Made by a program: the position numbers and the translations under genes. The notes beneath the pieces were generated by a model, which saw only the letters and a program-made list of their open reading frames with translations, was not told the DNA's origin and did no database searches. Shown here one piece after another: positions 50,628-59,602 of a DNA stretch of 64,000 bases. Position 1 is the stretch's first letter. The number at the start of each line of letters is the position of its first letter. Origin of the DNA: Bacillota bacterium (lineage in GTDB: Bacteria > Bacillota > Clostridia > Lachnospirales > Lachnospiraceae); assembly GCA_023392615.1 (NCBI GenBank), contig JAEVYT010000036.1:288413-352412 (forward strand), given 5' to 3'.

Positions 50628-51974
50628 TTATTCTAAATCCAATCTATAATAACTTCTCCATACCAAACCTTTTCGATCATCAACTCTTGGGTCCCCCATA
50701 AACAAAAAATCATCATTAATATCCGATACTACTTCCCCTTGATAGATCATCTCTTTCTGATCGAATACGGAAAGCAATAATTTATTCATGAATGCTTCGC
50801 TTACACCATAACCCTCATATTTACTGTTTTTCTCAGATGCACTTTTATGCAATACGTAAAGCTTGTTATTTTTATATTTAATACTTTCATTCCAGTCTGA
50901 TTGAAGATTTAGATCACTATTATAATTTGTTATTAATCGATTCATCTTTGCATCATAAATCACTATTTTCGTTGCAACTTTATCTTGATCACCTTTTTTG
51001 CTCAATGGTAACAGAAGTGATATATACGAGTTTTCTGCTTCACCGCTATAACCATACCTATATTGATCAAGATCAAAGTTACTACAGTGTAATGGAATCT
51101 CCTCAAGAAACTGATTCGTAGTAGTATCAAAGGGCATGATATAAATATCATGATTCTTAATAGTGATAAACAAGAGTATATTCCCTGTTGTTTCCATACC
51201 TATGATACGGACATTTCCATCCTTCAGGTCAATCGGTGCAATCAATTTTAAACGCTCCGGTTTATCTGAATCTTTGCTGCTCCTATGCTTTGTTATGTCG
51301 TATGCTCCACCAGTTCCTCTAAAGTTTTTACCCGTCAACGTATAAGCATAGATTTTTCCAGTTTCTTTATTTGTTCGAATGATTCTATCATGATTTATTG
51401 CTCCTGCAGTATCATCAGACTCTGATCCAAATCCCATAATCTCCTCTTTACCATTGAGTTTATAGTATGTAAAATCAATATCAAAAGAATTTGATACTAA
51501 TTGAAGCTGTGTACCCAGCAACAACGATAAAGCTACATTCTGCTCAGATATGTCATATGAGATATCTGCTTTATCTACATAAACGTCTCTTACTATCTCT
51601 TTATCTTTCGTTTCTTCTGAATTCGCTTTCTTGTCTCTGAACTTTGCATCTGCAGACGGCTTATAGTTTACTTTACAGTTATAATTATAATATTCATCAC
51701 CTTCTAAATAGTATTGAAATGCATCATCAGAATTATATGCTTCAAAATTAGAAGTTACTATATTATCCTTAATCGTAAAATCTGATTTAAACATATCATC
51801 CGATATTCTCCCACTTACAGTTATATCCTTCAGACATGCCCGGTTACCTGTTATATCATTAATAGAGTAATTATTTCTTTCTGTTTCTCTCCATAAGAAT
51901 ATGTTTGACAGGATTAATAATATAAGAGCAAAAAATGGCGCCACAATGAATAAACTCTTATGAAGCAACTTCAT
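50628..51974 (-). CDS. Membrane-anchored surface protein, paralogue A
   Basis: This 448-residue protein is a paralogue of the downstream one: short cytoplasmic tail, membrane segment (about 8-28), then a beta-rich outside domain. Compared with paralogue B it has an extra 40-50 residues around 75-125 (a Lys/Asp-rich insert). The ATG at 51974 overlaps the upstream stop as ATGA, giving tight coupling with the permease-like protein; a GTG 9 nt earlier is possible. No enzymatic motif is seen. Strong conservation between the two copies in the central part suggests a shared fold, perhaps a beta propeller. Confidence 0.65.
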   Translation of the reverse strand: MKLLHKSLFIVAPFFALILLILSNIFLWRETERNNYSINDITGNRACLKDITVSGRISDDMFKSDFTIKDNIVTSNFEAYNSDDAFQYYLEGDEYYNYNCKVNYKPSADAKFRDKKANSEETKDKEIVRDVYVDKADISYDISEQNVALSLLLGTQLQLVSNSFDIDFTYYKLNGKEEIMGFGSESDDTAGAINHDRIIRTNKETGKIYAYTLTGKNFRGTGGAYDITKHRSSKDSDKPERLKLIAPIDLKDGNVRIIGMETTGNILLFITIKNHDIYIMPFDTTTNQFLEEIPLHCSNFDLDQYRYGYSGEAENSYISLLLPLSKKGDQDKVATKIVIYDAKMNRLITNYNSDLNLQSDWNESIKYKNNKLYVLHKSASEKNSKYEGYGVSEAFMNKLLLSVFDQKEMIYQGEVVSDINDDFLFMGDPRVDDRKGLVWRSYYRLDLE

Positions 51975-52708
51975 CCGATGCACCTACCTTTCACATTTTT
52001 CACTACCCTCCAATACATATACACTGTTAACAGAAGAATTGCAGCCAGATTTATGATCATATTCGTCATACTGACATATTTCCTTGTCAGATTATAAATA
52101 AAGAAAATCCATAACCCATCGATCATTAACACATAAAATTTCCTTGCCATAGTCATAAAAAAGTTATATACCAAAACAACTGCCGGTGATATTAGTATAA
52201 GTAGAAACTCTCCCCACTGTAATATTGACAACGGAAACAAAAAGGAAGTCGGTATAAAACGAATCACTCCAAGGAGAATATAATTATTCATGTATTGATA
52301 CTCTCTGTTTGGAAAAAAAGAAGGCAACCATAAGCCAAATAAGATTAGTAACACCAATTGAAGTGTGCATAAGATTAGTAGATTTATAATGCATGGAATA
52401 ATAAAGGATAAAATAGTACCACCCGGTGTTACAGGAAGTGACAGAATCGAATAAATACTTTTACTTCCCCAGTAATAGCTCATCAATATAACAAAAGTTA
52501 TAATTAATATAATTACGAATGACGCCCAGAATACCAGCCCTATCCCACTTTTGTCCAATGCCTGCTCAAACCGAGTATAACCAAAATCTAATGACTTCGA
52601 AGTATTACCAAACAATATTACTTCCAGTACCACAAATAATGTAAAAACTAATCCAGTAAGTTTTAACACTCTGATAAAAATATGATTCATCAATTTAATA
52701 CTATTCAT
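51971..52708 (-). CDS. ABC-type permease-like membrane protein
   Basis: This 245-residue protein has about six hydrophobic segments and no soluble domain. Its position between a GntR regulator and an ABC ATPase in one operon, in the manner of the ytr operon, suggests it is the membrane part of the transporter. The sequence itself has only weak family markers. Stop and start codons overlap with the next gene (ATGA). GGGGGGATTG precedes its ATG. Confidence 0.65.
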   Translation of the reverse strand: MNSIKLMNHIFIRVLKLTGLVFTLFVVLEVILFGNTSKSLDFGYTRFEQALDKSGIGLVFWASFVIILIITFVILMSYYWGSKSIYSILSLPVTPGGTILSFIIPCIINLLILCTLQLVLLILFGLWLPSFFPNREYQYMNNYILLGVIRFIPTSFLFPLSILQWGEFLLILISPAVVLVYNFFMTMARKFYVLMIDGLWIFFIYNLTRKYVSMTNMIINLAAILLLTVYMYWRVVKNVKGRCIG

Positions 52709-52727
52709 TTCAATCCCCCCAAGTGTA

Positions 52728-53099
52728 TTAATCCCATAATTCAGTTAATAATTCAATAGCTTCTTTAAATGACAAGTTAATGCTTTTTAAATATTCAATA
52801 TGCTTCAAGGTAGCCTCTCTTTTTAACTCCTCCTTGATTCTGTCTATTACCTCATCATTCACTGCCACTATACTTTTCACATTGCTGGCGGTATGCAATA
52901 TCCCCTGAGATTCCAACTCCTTATACGCTTTTTGTACTGTATTTGGATTAATCCCCAATATTCCTCCCAGCTCTCTTCGGGATGGAAATTCATCTCCATC
53001 TACAATCTTCTCTAAGAAGATCTGCTTTTTTACGTATTCAACCAGTTGAATATAAACCGGTTTTTCATTATTTATAACCAATTCTTTGAACGATATCAT
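52728..53099 (-). CDS. GntR-family regulator, YtrA-like
   Basis: This 123-residue protein has the short GntR/YtrA layout: a winged helix (YIQLVEYVKKQIFLEKIVDGDEFPSRRELGGILGINPNTVQKAYKELESQGIL) and a small helical C-terminal tail used for dimerisation. YtrA-type repressors control ABC transporter operons and are relieved by cell-wall antibiotics in Bacillus. It is the first gene of the five-gene operon reaching to 48613. The upstream palindrome over a consensus promoter supports autoregulation. Confidence 0.9.
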   Translation of the reverse strand: MISFKELVINNEKPVYIQLVEYVKKQIFLEKIVDGDEFPSRRELGGILGINPNTVQKAYKELESQGILHTASNVKSIVAVNDEVIDRIKEELKREATLKHIEYLKSINLSFKEAIELLTELWD

Positions 53100-53115
53100 T
53101 CCATCACCTCTTTAT

Positions 53116-53151
53116 AAAGTGTATTATATCTATAATACACTTTAATGTCAA
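53116..53151 (-). promoter_or_regulatory. Consensus promoter covered by a 28-bp GntR palindrome
   Basis: On the minus strand TTGACA (53146-53151), 17 nt, TATAAT (53123-53128) is a perfect promoter. The palindrome AAAGTGTATTATA (53116-53128), TC, TATAATACACTTT (53131-53143) covers the spacer and -10 box. Perfect symmetry over 13-bp arms and its position indicate the operator of the GntR protein next to it. Confidence 0.85.
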
Positions 53152-53345
53152 GAATATTTTTCCAAAATAATTTTTAGTTTCATTTCTAATAAAACTAAAG
53201 CATCTATTATTTATTTCACTTAGTAACATTTCATATTTATACCTACAATTATTTCTACCTTTACTAAACTACTCAAAAAACCAAGAAGACTTCGCTTTCT
53301 TAAAGTATTCTATCAAAATTTTCCCCAAATTTATCTAAAATCATA

Positions 53346-53401
53346 TTGACAAACCCAGACTATTGTAATAGTCTTTACGTATAGACTATCGCAATAGTCT
53401 A
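53346..53401 (+). promoter_or_regulatory. Two BlaI-type operators in front of the blaI-like gene
   Basis: TTGACA (53346-53351) lies upstream of two dyads with the same core: AGACTATTGTAATAGTCT (53357-53374) and TAGACTAT-CGCA-ATAGTCTA (53382-53401). Their centres are 26 bp apart. This is typical of two-site BlaI/MecI repression. The -10 box is not clear. The left part of this gap (53152-53345) shows no feature. Confidence 0.7.
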
Positions 53402-53428
53402 TTATTATAGATAAAAGGAATGAAGCAT

Positions 53429-53794
53429 ATGGAAATCAAATTATTTGACAGTGAACTAAAATTGATGAATCTTTTATGGGAGCATGAGCCAATTAATGCG
53501 AAGGCATTATCACTTTTGGCCTCGGAACAGTATGAATGGAACAAGAATACAACATATACCGTGATTAATAAGTTAATCAAGAAGGGAATTATCGAGCGTA
53601 GCGAACCTGGCTTTCTATGCAAAGCTATTGCCCATAAAGAAGATATTGCAAAGCGGGAGACCCATAGCTTAATCGAGCGAATGTTCTCCGGTTCACGTAA
53701 GGCCTTCTTCGCTAGCTTTATCGATGATAAAGAGATTAGCGAAGAAGAAAGAAATGAACTGCTGGAGATGTTAAAAAATCACAAAACAAAGTAG
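53429..53794 (+). CDS. BlaI/MecI-family repressor
   Basis: This 121-residue protein has the BlaI winged helix: FDSELKLMNLLWEHEPINAKAL (5-26), then YTVINKLIKKGIIERSEPGFLCKAI, and a helical dimerisation part with SRKAFFASF near 91-99. BlaI repressors are removed by proteolysis started by a BlaR1 sensor. The start at 53429 follows AAAGGA with 9 nt spacing; an ATG 9 nt earlier is less likely. The BlaR1-like gene follows after 12 nt. Two dyads are present upstream. Confidence 0.9.
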   Translation: MEIKLFDSELKLMNLLWEHEPINAKALSLLASEQYEWNKNTTYTVINKLIKKGIIERSEPGFLCKAIAHKEDIAKRETHSLIERMFSGSRKAFFASFIDDKEISEEERNELLEMLKNHKTK

Positions 53795-53806
53795 AGGAAT
53801 CCTATT

Positions 53807-54721
53807 ATGTCTGAAATCGTTTACTGGTTATTAAATATGAGTTTATTAGCAAGTGTGGCCGGTTTGGTAATCATCGTACTTCGAAGGATAAGAAAGCTTC
53901 CCAGGAGGTTTATCTATATACTTTGGAGCATTCCTTTTTTACGCTTTATTTTGCCCTTTGCATTTACCTGGGATTTTAGCTTTTTTCGATTATTGGATCA
54001 CTTCCGATATGCTACTGTTGTATTTTGGAAACCCATTCCTTCAACAAATATCAATCTACAATTAGCTGCCAGTAATTATATGGGTGCTGCCGATTTTAAA
54101 AACAATTATATTTACCGAGCTCCGTTCCAGTTTAAAACAGATTTACTTGGGGATATATTTCATACTGCATTCTGGATATGGCTTTTTATAGCACTGGTTC
54201 TTGTTCTCTTTATAGTAGGTTCCTATATTATAACATTGCAATCAGTAAAAAATAATGAATCCAACCTCACAACTCCTATGGTATATGGATTGTTTCATCA
54301 ACAAATATTCATCCCCACAAATGTAACAAATCCAGATCGCAAATATATCCTTCTACATGAGAAAGTTCACTTCAGACGACATGATAATCTGTTTCGCATG
54401 CTGGCGTTGATCATCATATGTATTCACTGGTTCAATCCCTTCGCTTGGCTTTTTCTGAAACTACTTTACACCGATATGGAACTGTCCTGTGATGAAACTG
54501 TTTACTCCACATTATCAGATGAAGATAAGCTCAGCTACGCGCATACTATCATCAACCAGACCAAGGGAAGTAGCTCTTATATGACAGCCTTTTCAGGTGC
54601 TCCGGTAAGTCTTCGTATCCAACAGCTTCTCTCCTATCGTAAGATGACCCTATTATCACTGATTATATTACTTAGCTTCTTAGCCGTTATATCTGTTACC
54701 CTGCTAACCAATGCCGCATAG
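53807..54721 (+). CDS. BlaR1/MecR1-like M56 metallopeptidase, without sensor domain
   Basis: This 304-residue membrane protein has hydrophobic segments at the N-terminus, near 36-52, near 120-142, near 195-208 and at the C-terminus, and an M56 zinc site: H184-E185-K-V-H188 and the downstream Glu in MELSCDE (about 224-230). BlaR1/MecR1 proteins end in a penicillin-binding-type sensor domain of about 250 residues; here the protein ends after the fourth or fifth membrane segment. It is therefore a protease-only version and probably senses another signal, perhaps through the lipoprotein encoded next. Presumed target: the BlaI protein next to it. Confidence 0.85.
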   Translation: MSEIVYWLLNMSLLASVAGLVIIVLRRIRKLPRRFIYILWSIPFLRFILPFAFTWDFSFFRLLDHFRYATVVFWKPIPSTNINLQLAASNYMGAADFKNNYIYRAPFQFKTDLLGDIFHTAFWIWLFIALVLVLFIVGSYIITLQSVKNNESNLTTPMVYGLFHQQIFIPTNVTNPDRKYILLHEKVHFRRHDNLFRMLALIIICIHWFNPFAWLFLKLLYTDMELSCDETVYSTLSDEDKLSYAHTIINQTKGSSSYMTAFSGAPVSLRIQQLLSYRKMTLLSLIILLSFLAVISVTLLTNAA

Positions 54722-54732
54722 GAGGTGTGTTT

Positions 54733-55356
54733 ATGAAAAAATTATTATATTTTATAATACCTATCTTACTGTTTTCTTTTTCATCCTGTGGGACATATAC
54801 ACAAGAAGCAAAGCAAGATGCACCAATGGCAGAGCTTACGAATGGTGGTTACATCACTAGCAATCATGATTCAAAGAATCCAATAACCGTTTATAGTTGC
54901 GTCCCTATTCCGAAAGACTTCTCTATTGAGGACACTGTGCACCAGCGCATGTTCGTAATAGGTGATAATGGCGTCATCAGTGGTAAACAGTATTGGGATG
55001 AGTTTTATTCCGCTTCTTTGAAGGATCAAAATTCCAAAGTCATTATTGTCCACTACTATAAGCCACAACAATCTAATAGTACCATGTCTCAGATTTATAT
55101 TGAACAGCTCACCTATACCTCAGCTAAGGGTTACACCTTTACCACCTTTGATGAATCTCTTCACAAATATCACTACCCATATCTGATTCAAGTGTCCGGG
55201 CGTATGCCCAACGCTATTAGTGCAACTCGCAATTACTACCTGGTTAATAATCCCTTGTTAACCTATTATCAGTTGAATTGGTCTTATCTAAGCAGTAATA
55301 GCAAAGACTTTATCCCTAACCAACTAATATGGTTCGAAAGTATATCTCAACCATAG
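54733..55356 (+). CDS. Uncharacterised lipoprotein next to blaI/blaR1 pair
   Basis: This 207-residue protein has a lipoprotein signal ending FSSC-G (Cys about 19) and a mature part rich in beta strands and Tyr. No motif is recognised. The start at 54733 follows GGAGG with 7 nt spacing; a GTG at 54727 is too close to that site. It begins 11 nt past the BlaR1 stop, so the three form an operon. Since BlaR1 lacks its sensor, this lipoprotein is a candidate for the signal-recognising part or for the system's target. Confidence 0.7.
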   Translation: MKKLLYFIIPILLFSFSSCGTYTQEAKQDAPMAELTNGGYITSNHDSKNPITVYSCVPIPKDFSIEDTVHQRMFVIGDNGVISGKQYWDEFYSASLKDQNSKVIIVHYYKPQQSNSTMSQIYIEQLTYTSAKGYTFTTFDESLHKYHYPYLIQVSGRMPNAISATRNYYLVNNPLLTYYQLNWSYLSSNSKDFIPNQLIWFESISQP

Positions 55357-55467
55357 TAGCATAAAACAGGAGAAAACTCTGTTATGTTAAGAGCAGATAC
55401 GTTAATATCGAAACGTCCTTTTAACTCTGCATTAAAATCATGCGCAGATTACAATCCGGTCTATAAA

Positions 55468-55509
55468 GAAAGAGAGACTTATTTAAAAGTCCCTCTTTCT
55501 TTCGGGTTT
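55468..55509 (+). terminator. Terminator of the blaI-like operon
   Basis: GAAAGAGAGACTT (55468-55480) and AAGTCCCTCTTTC (55487-55499) pair with one mismatch, followed by CGGGTTTTT. It lies 110 nt past the lipoprotein stop and might also act on galT from the other side. Confidence 0.7.
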
Positions 55510-55544
55510 TTATTATGAACATTTAATGGGGAACAACCAATTAA

Positions 55545-57065
55545 TTATAGCTTTTTAATAAAGCGTTCAAATGCTGCCTGTCCTTGCTCTGTTCTCTTAA
55601 ATACTCCTGCGTGCTCCAACACTTTAAGAAATACTTTTCCGATTTCATCTTGAATAATTCCATCGATATTATCTCTTGTTATATTTTCATAACGTGGAAG
55701 GAATTCTTCCACCCAATAGGCATGTTTCATAATCATCTCATTGGTGTGAATGTAATTACCTTTTAGTATGTATTCCTTCAATAATTCCATCTCTTCTTTT
55801 AATCTAGGGGGAAGGATAGCAAGACCCATCACTTCTATCAGTCCAATATTTTCCTTCTTGATATGATGAAGTTCGGAGTGAGCATGATATAATCCATCCG
55901 GATGCTCTTGCGTTGTAAGATTATTACGAAGTACCAAATCAAGTTCATAAAATTCTCCACGCTTTCTTGCTATCGGTGTTATCGTATTATGCGGTTCACC
56001 TTCTGTTTCAGCGAGAATTTGAACTGATTCGTCACTATATCCTCTCCATAATTTCAGGATATGATCCGCTAACTCAACCAGACTGTAGTCAAATCTTGAG
56101 GTAAGTCTAATCACAGACATTGGCCAGGCCACAATCCCCAATTCCACATTCTCAAAGCCTTTGATGGAATAGCTTTTCTCTACCGGAGCTTTTGCCATAG
56201 CAAATTCATAATTTCCACCTTGAAAATGATCATGGCTTAATATTGACCCTCCTACTATCGGCAGATCCGCATTGGAACCCACAAAATAGTGAGGAAACTG
56301 AATAACGAAGTCAAGTAATTTACGAAATGCTGACTTATCTATCTTCATTGGTACATGTTCGTTGTTAAATATAATACAATGTTCATTGTAATAAACATAA
56401 GGAGAATATTGAAAGCTCCAGGGTTGATTACTAATGGTAATCGGTATGATACGATGATTTTGTCTAGCCGGATGATTAGCCCTACCGGCATATCCAACAT
56501 TTTCTTTACAGAGAAGACATTTTGGATAACTTGACTGTTTCACTTGTTTCGCAGCTGCTATTGCTTTGGGATCTTTCTCTGGTTTTGACAAGTTTATCGT
56601 TATATCAAGATCACCATATTCTGTTTTCGTAATCCATTTGATGTCTTTTTCAATTCTATATTTTCTGATATAATCGGTTGATTGGCAAAACTGATAATAA
56701 TAGTCGGTCGCAACATTCGCAGAGATAGCATAACGGGTATTAAATTGTTCAATTACCACACTTGGGCTGGGAGTGACAAGCCCCATAATCATGGTATCAT
56801 ATAAATCGCGTTCCGTAATACTGTTCTCCTGTAATAGACCCTTCTCATAAGCATAATCTAATAAACCTGATAAGATTTGTTCTAAATCTAGATTACCAAA
56901 TGAAACCAGCTCTTCAATACTCATCTGCTGCTCTTGTGGTTCCATGTAATAATCCAATTGAAATAATTCAATTAATCGATTTATCGTATATTCTCTATCC
57001 GCTCTATGAATCAGTCCATTCATTTCTGCATATGCAACTAGTTTTCTTATCAGTTCGTAGATCAT
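55545..57065 (-). CDS. galT: UDP-glucose-hexose-1-phosphate uridylyltransferase (class II GalT)
   Basis: This 506-residue enzyme swaps uridylyl groups between UDP-glucose and galactose-1-phosphate in the Leloir pathway. It belongs to the long class II GalT of Firmicutes, not the HIT-type class I. Typical stretches are CLLCKENVGYAGRANHPARQNHRIIP split over about 184-209, a YFVGSNADLPIVGGSILSHDHFQGG region (about 259-283) with the catalytic HDHFQGG motif, and EGEPHNTITPIARKR (about 354-368). Length is normal. The ATG is preceded by GGAGGAG. It follows galE by 68 nt in the same operon. Confidence 0.97.
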   Translation of the reverse strand: MIYELIRKLVAYAEMNGLIHRADREYTINRLIELFQLDYYMEPQEQQMSIEELVSFGNLDLEQILSGLLDYAYEKGLLQENSITERDLYDTMIMGLVTPSPSVVIEQFNTRYAISANVATDYYYQFCQSTDYIRKYRIEKDIKWITKTEYGDLDITINLSKPEKDPKAIAAAKQVKQSSYPKCLLCKENVGYAGRANHPARQNHRIIPITISNQPWSFQYSPYVYYNEHCIIFNNEHVPMKIDKSAFRKLLDFVIQFPHYFVGSNADLPIVGGSILSHDHFQGGNYEFAMAKAPVEKSYSIKGFENVELGIVAWPMSVIRLTSRFDYSLVELADHILKLWRGYSDESVQILAETEGEPHNTITPIARKRGEFYELDLVLRNNLTTQEHPDGLYHAHSELHHIKKENIGLIEVMGLAILPPRLKEEMELLKEYILKGNYIHTNEMIMKHAYWVEEFLPRYENITRDNIDGIIQDEIGKVFLKVLEHAGVFKRTEQGQAAFERFIKKL

Positions 57066-57133
57066 ATCTCCTCCAAAGTGGCATCCAAAACCCTTAATGG
57101 CTTCTGATACCTTTTCCTCTATAGCATAACTAA

Positions 57134-58120
57134 TTATTTATAACCGTTGGGGTGATTCTTATGCCAGTTCCATGCCGATTCAATAATTTCCTCAAGATCT
57201 GCATGCTCCGGTTTCCATCCAAGTACTGATTTTGCCTTTTCACTGGAGGCAATCAATACAGCAGGATCGCCGGCACGTCTCGGTGATACCTCCGCCTTAA
57301 TCGGATCACTTGTAACCTTACGAGCAGTTTCTATTACCTCTTTTACGGTAAAACCAATTCCATTACCAAGATTAAAGATATTACTAGGGTTTCCTTTCGC
57401 TAGGTACTCTACCGCCAAGATATGTGCCTGAGCAAGGTCCGTCACGTGAATATAATCTCTGACGCAGGTTCCGTCTTTCGTATGATAGTCCTCACCAAAG
57501 ATCTTAATTGCATCTCTTTGCTTATTTGGAACCTGTAGTATAAGTGGAATAAGATGGGTTTCCGGTTTATGTGCCTCGCCGATCTGACCGCTCTTATGCG
57601 CCCCACAGGCATTAAAGTAACGCAAAGATACATATCTGAGACCATGTGCCTGTTCTGTCCAGTAAAACAGCTTCTCCATTGATAGCTTTGTTTCACCATA
57701 CGTATTCGTAGGAGCGGTACGATCTGTCTCTACGATAGGAACTCTCTCGGGTTCTCCATAAGTTGCTGCGGTGGAAGAGAATACAATCTTATCAATCTTA
57801 TGTGCTACCATGGATTGCAAAAGTACCTTGGTACCATTAACATTATTATCATAATATTTTAAAGGATCTTCCATGCTCTCACCCACGAGTGAGTTTGCAG
57901 CAAAATGAATGACAGCATCAATATTTTCCTTATCAAACACACTGTCAACAAATTCACGGTCACGTATATCACCCTGATAAAAACGTGCTTTGGGGTGAAC
58001 AGCCTCAATATAACCTGTTTCCAGATTATCAACAATTACTACGTCCTCTCCACGATCAATTAACTCATACACTGTATGAGATCCGATATATCCAGCTCCA
58101 CCTAAAACTAATATAGTCAT
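57134..58120 (-). CDS. galE: UDP-glucose 4-epimerase
   Basis: This 328-residue SDR-type enzyme interconverts UDP-galactose and UDP-glucose with bound NAD. It has the Rossmann motif GGAGYIGSH (7-15), catalytic Ser115-Ser-Thr (SSTAATYGEP) and the YxxxK pair (YGETKLSMEK, about 140-149), and the CVRDYIHVTDLAQAH signature (about 218-232). It sits between galK and galT in one operon. Length and motifs are complete. Confidence 0.97.
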   Translation of the reverse strand: MTILVLGGAGYIGSHTVYELIDRGEDVVIVDNLETGYIEAVHPKARFYQGDIRDREFVDSVFDKENIDAVIHFAANSLVGESMEDPLKYYDNNVNGTKVLLQSMVAHKIDKIVFSSTAATYGEPERVPIVETDRTAPTNTYGETKLSMEKLFYWTEQAHGLRYVSLRYFNACGAHKSGQIGEAHKPETHLIPLILQVPNKQRDAIKIFGEDYHTKDGTCVRDYIHVTDLAQAHILAVEYLAKGNPSNIFNLGNGIGFTVKEVIETARKVTSDPIKAEVSPRRAGDPAVLIASSEKAKSVLGWKPEHADLEEIIESAWNWHKNHPNGYK

Positions 58121-58228
58121 ACTTTTTCATCCTCTCTTTCATAGGCAATCAACTAAGTAATACGGAAGTCCCTACTATGTTTACCTAAATTGATATTACT
58201 AATAATATAGTATTTATCGCTTCAGTTG

Positions 58229-59398
58229 TCAAAACGTAATAATATCAGGACCATTGCCTATCTCAACTATATAAAAGGATGCTTCATATCCAATCTTATC
58301 CTTATATTCATCACCAACATTTTTAATAAAATCATCAATTGCTTCTTCTTTTACGATGCTGACTGCACATCCTCCAAATCCTCCTCCAGTCATTCTTGCA
58401 CCGATTACACCATCCTGTCTCCAGGCTGCTTCTACTATCGTATCAAGCTCGATTCCGGTAACTTCGTAATCATACTGCAAAGAGATATGGGATTCATTCA
58501 TCAGTTTACCAAAGTGTTCAAGATCTCCTTTATTAAGTGCTTCTGCTGCTTTTATTGTTCGTTGATTTTCATATACTGCGTGTTTAGCACGTTTAACATG
58601 AATTGGATTGTTTATATGTACCATTATGGTATCGAATTCTTCCTCGCTTAACTCACCCAGAGAATTTATGGAAGTCACCTTCTGCAAATCACAGAGAGCT
58701 GCCTCGGCTTCCGCTCTTCTTTCATTATATTTGGAATCACCTAACCCACGCTTTTTGTTTGTATTCATTATAATGATTTTTGCTCCATCCAGATGAATCG
58801 GTGCATATTTATATGATAAATCTGCTGTATCTAAGAATATAGCATGATCCTTCTTTCCCATTGCTACTGCAAACTGATCCATAATACCACAATTCACACC
58901 ATTGAAATTGTTTTCACTATATTGGCTCATCAAAGCAAGATCAGTCATATTGACATCCAGATTAAATAAATCTTTTAACACAAATCCGGTTAATACTTCA
59001 ATGGATGCAGATGAGGACAATCCTGATCCATTTGGAATATTCCCAAAGTATAAGATATCCATTCCACAATCTAACTTATATCCTTTCTTCTGCATGGTCC
59101 AGATAATACCTTTGGGATAGTTCACCCAATCATCCTCTTTTTTATTTTGAATATTTTCTACAGAAGATTCTATAATGCCCATATGCTCCAAGTTAATAGA
59201 ATAAAAACGTAATATCTTATCCTCTCTCTTTCTGGCTACTGCATAGGTTCCTATCGTTAATGCACAGGGAAATACATGTCCTCCGTTATAATCAGTATGT
59301 TCACCGATCAGATTTACTCGTCCCGGTGCAAAGTAAGTTTTATATTCTCCGCTATCGCCAAAGATCTCCTCGAATTTTAAAAGTAACCCCTTCTTCAA
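58229..59398 (-). CDS. galK: Galactokinase
   Basis: This 389-residue GHMP kinase phosphorylates galactose at O1. Motifs: APGRVNLIGEHTDYNGG (about 23-39), the ATP loop PNGSGLSSSASIEV (about 112-125), and ARMTGGGFGGCAVS (about 331-344). The start is proposed as TTG at 59398, where GGAGG lies 6 nt upstream and the residues match usual galactokinase N-termini. Longer frames starting at 59419 (ATG) or 59437 place that site inside the gene. It is the first gene of galK-galE-galT, behind a promoter with a weak -35 box and direct repeats. Confidence 0.95.
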   Translation of the reverse strand: MKKGLLLKFEEIFGDSGEYKTYFAPGRVNLIGEHTDYNGGHVFPCALTIGTYAVARKREDKILRFYSINLEHMGIIESSVENIQNKKEDDWVNYPKGIIWTMQKKGYKLDCGMDILYFGNIPNGSGLSSSASIEVLTGFVLKDLFNLDVNMTDLALMSQYSENNFNGVNCGIMDQFAVAMGKKDHAIFLDTADLSYKYAPIHLDGAKIIIMNTNKKRGLGDSKYNERRAEAEAALCDLQKVTSINSLGELSEEEFDTIMVHINNPIHVKRAKHAVYENQRTIKAAEALNKGDLEHFGKLMNESHISLQYDYEVTGIELDTIVEAAWRQDGVIGARMTGGGFGGCAVSIVKEEAIDDFIKNVGDEYKDKIGYEASFYIVEIGNGPDIITF

Positions 59399-59469
59399 TT
59401 TAATCCTCCATTCTGCCATATACGAATTAGGCTTCACACATATTGTTTTGTGGATGATGATACGGCCAC

Positions 59470-59546
59470 GATATTATTATAATATCCTTGTGATATTCTC
59501 TTATTATTTATTCTATATATTTTGTTTTATAACATATATTTTGTTT
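59470..59546 (-). promoter_or_regulatory. Gal operon promoter with palindrome and 19-bp-period direct repeats
   Basis: On the minus strand TATAAT (59476-59481) lies in the perfect palindrome GATATTAT-T-ATAATATC (59470-59486); the -35 position reads ATAAGA, a poor match. Upstream are two direct copies of ATATATTTTGTTT (plus-strand reading, 59515-59527 and 59534-59546), 19 bp apart. A weak promoter with tandem sites upstream suits an activator, and the palindrome over -10 suits a repressor. Confidence 0.55.
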
Positions 59547-59563
59547 CTTTGAGTAAATAATAC

Positions 59564-59590
59564 TCCTCTTTACGTATCTTGTAAAGAGGA
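59564..59590 (-). terminator. Hairpin after ArsR-like regulator gene
   Basis: TCCTCTTTAC (59564-59573) pairs perfectly with GTAAAGAGGA (59581-59590) 13 nt past the stop at 59603. The T-run on the minus strand is weak. Confidence 0.6.
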
Positions 59591-59602
59591 ATTTTATCAT
59601 TT

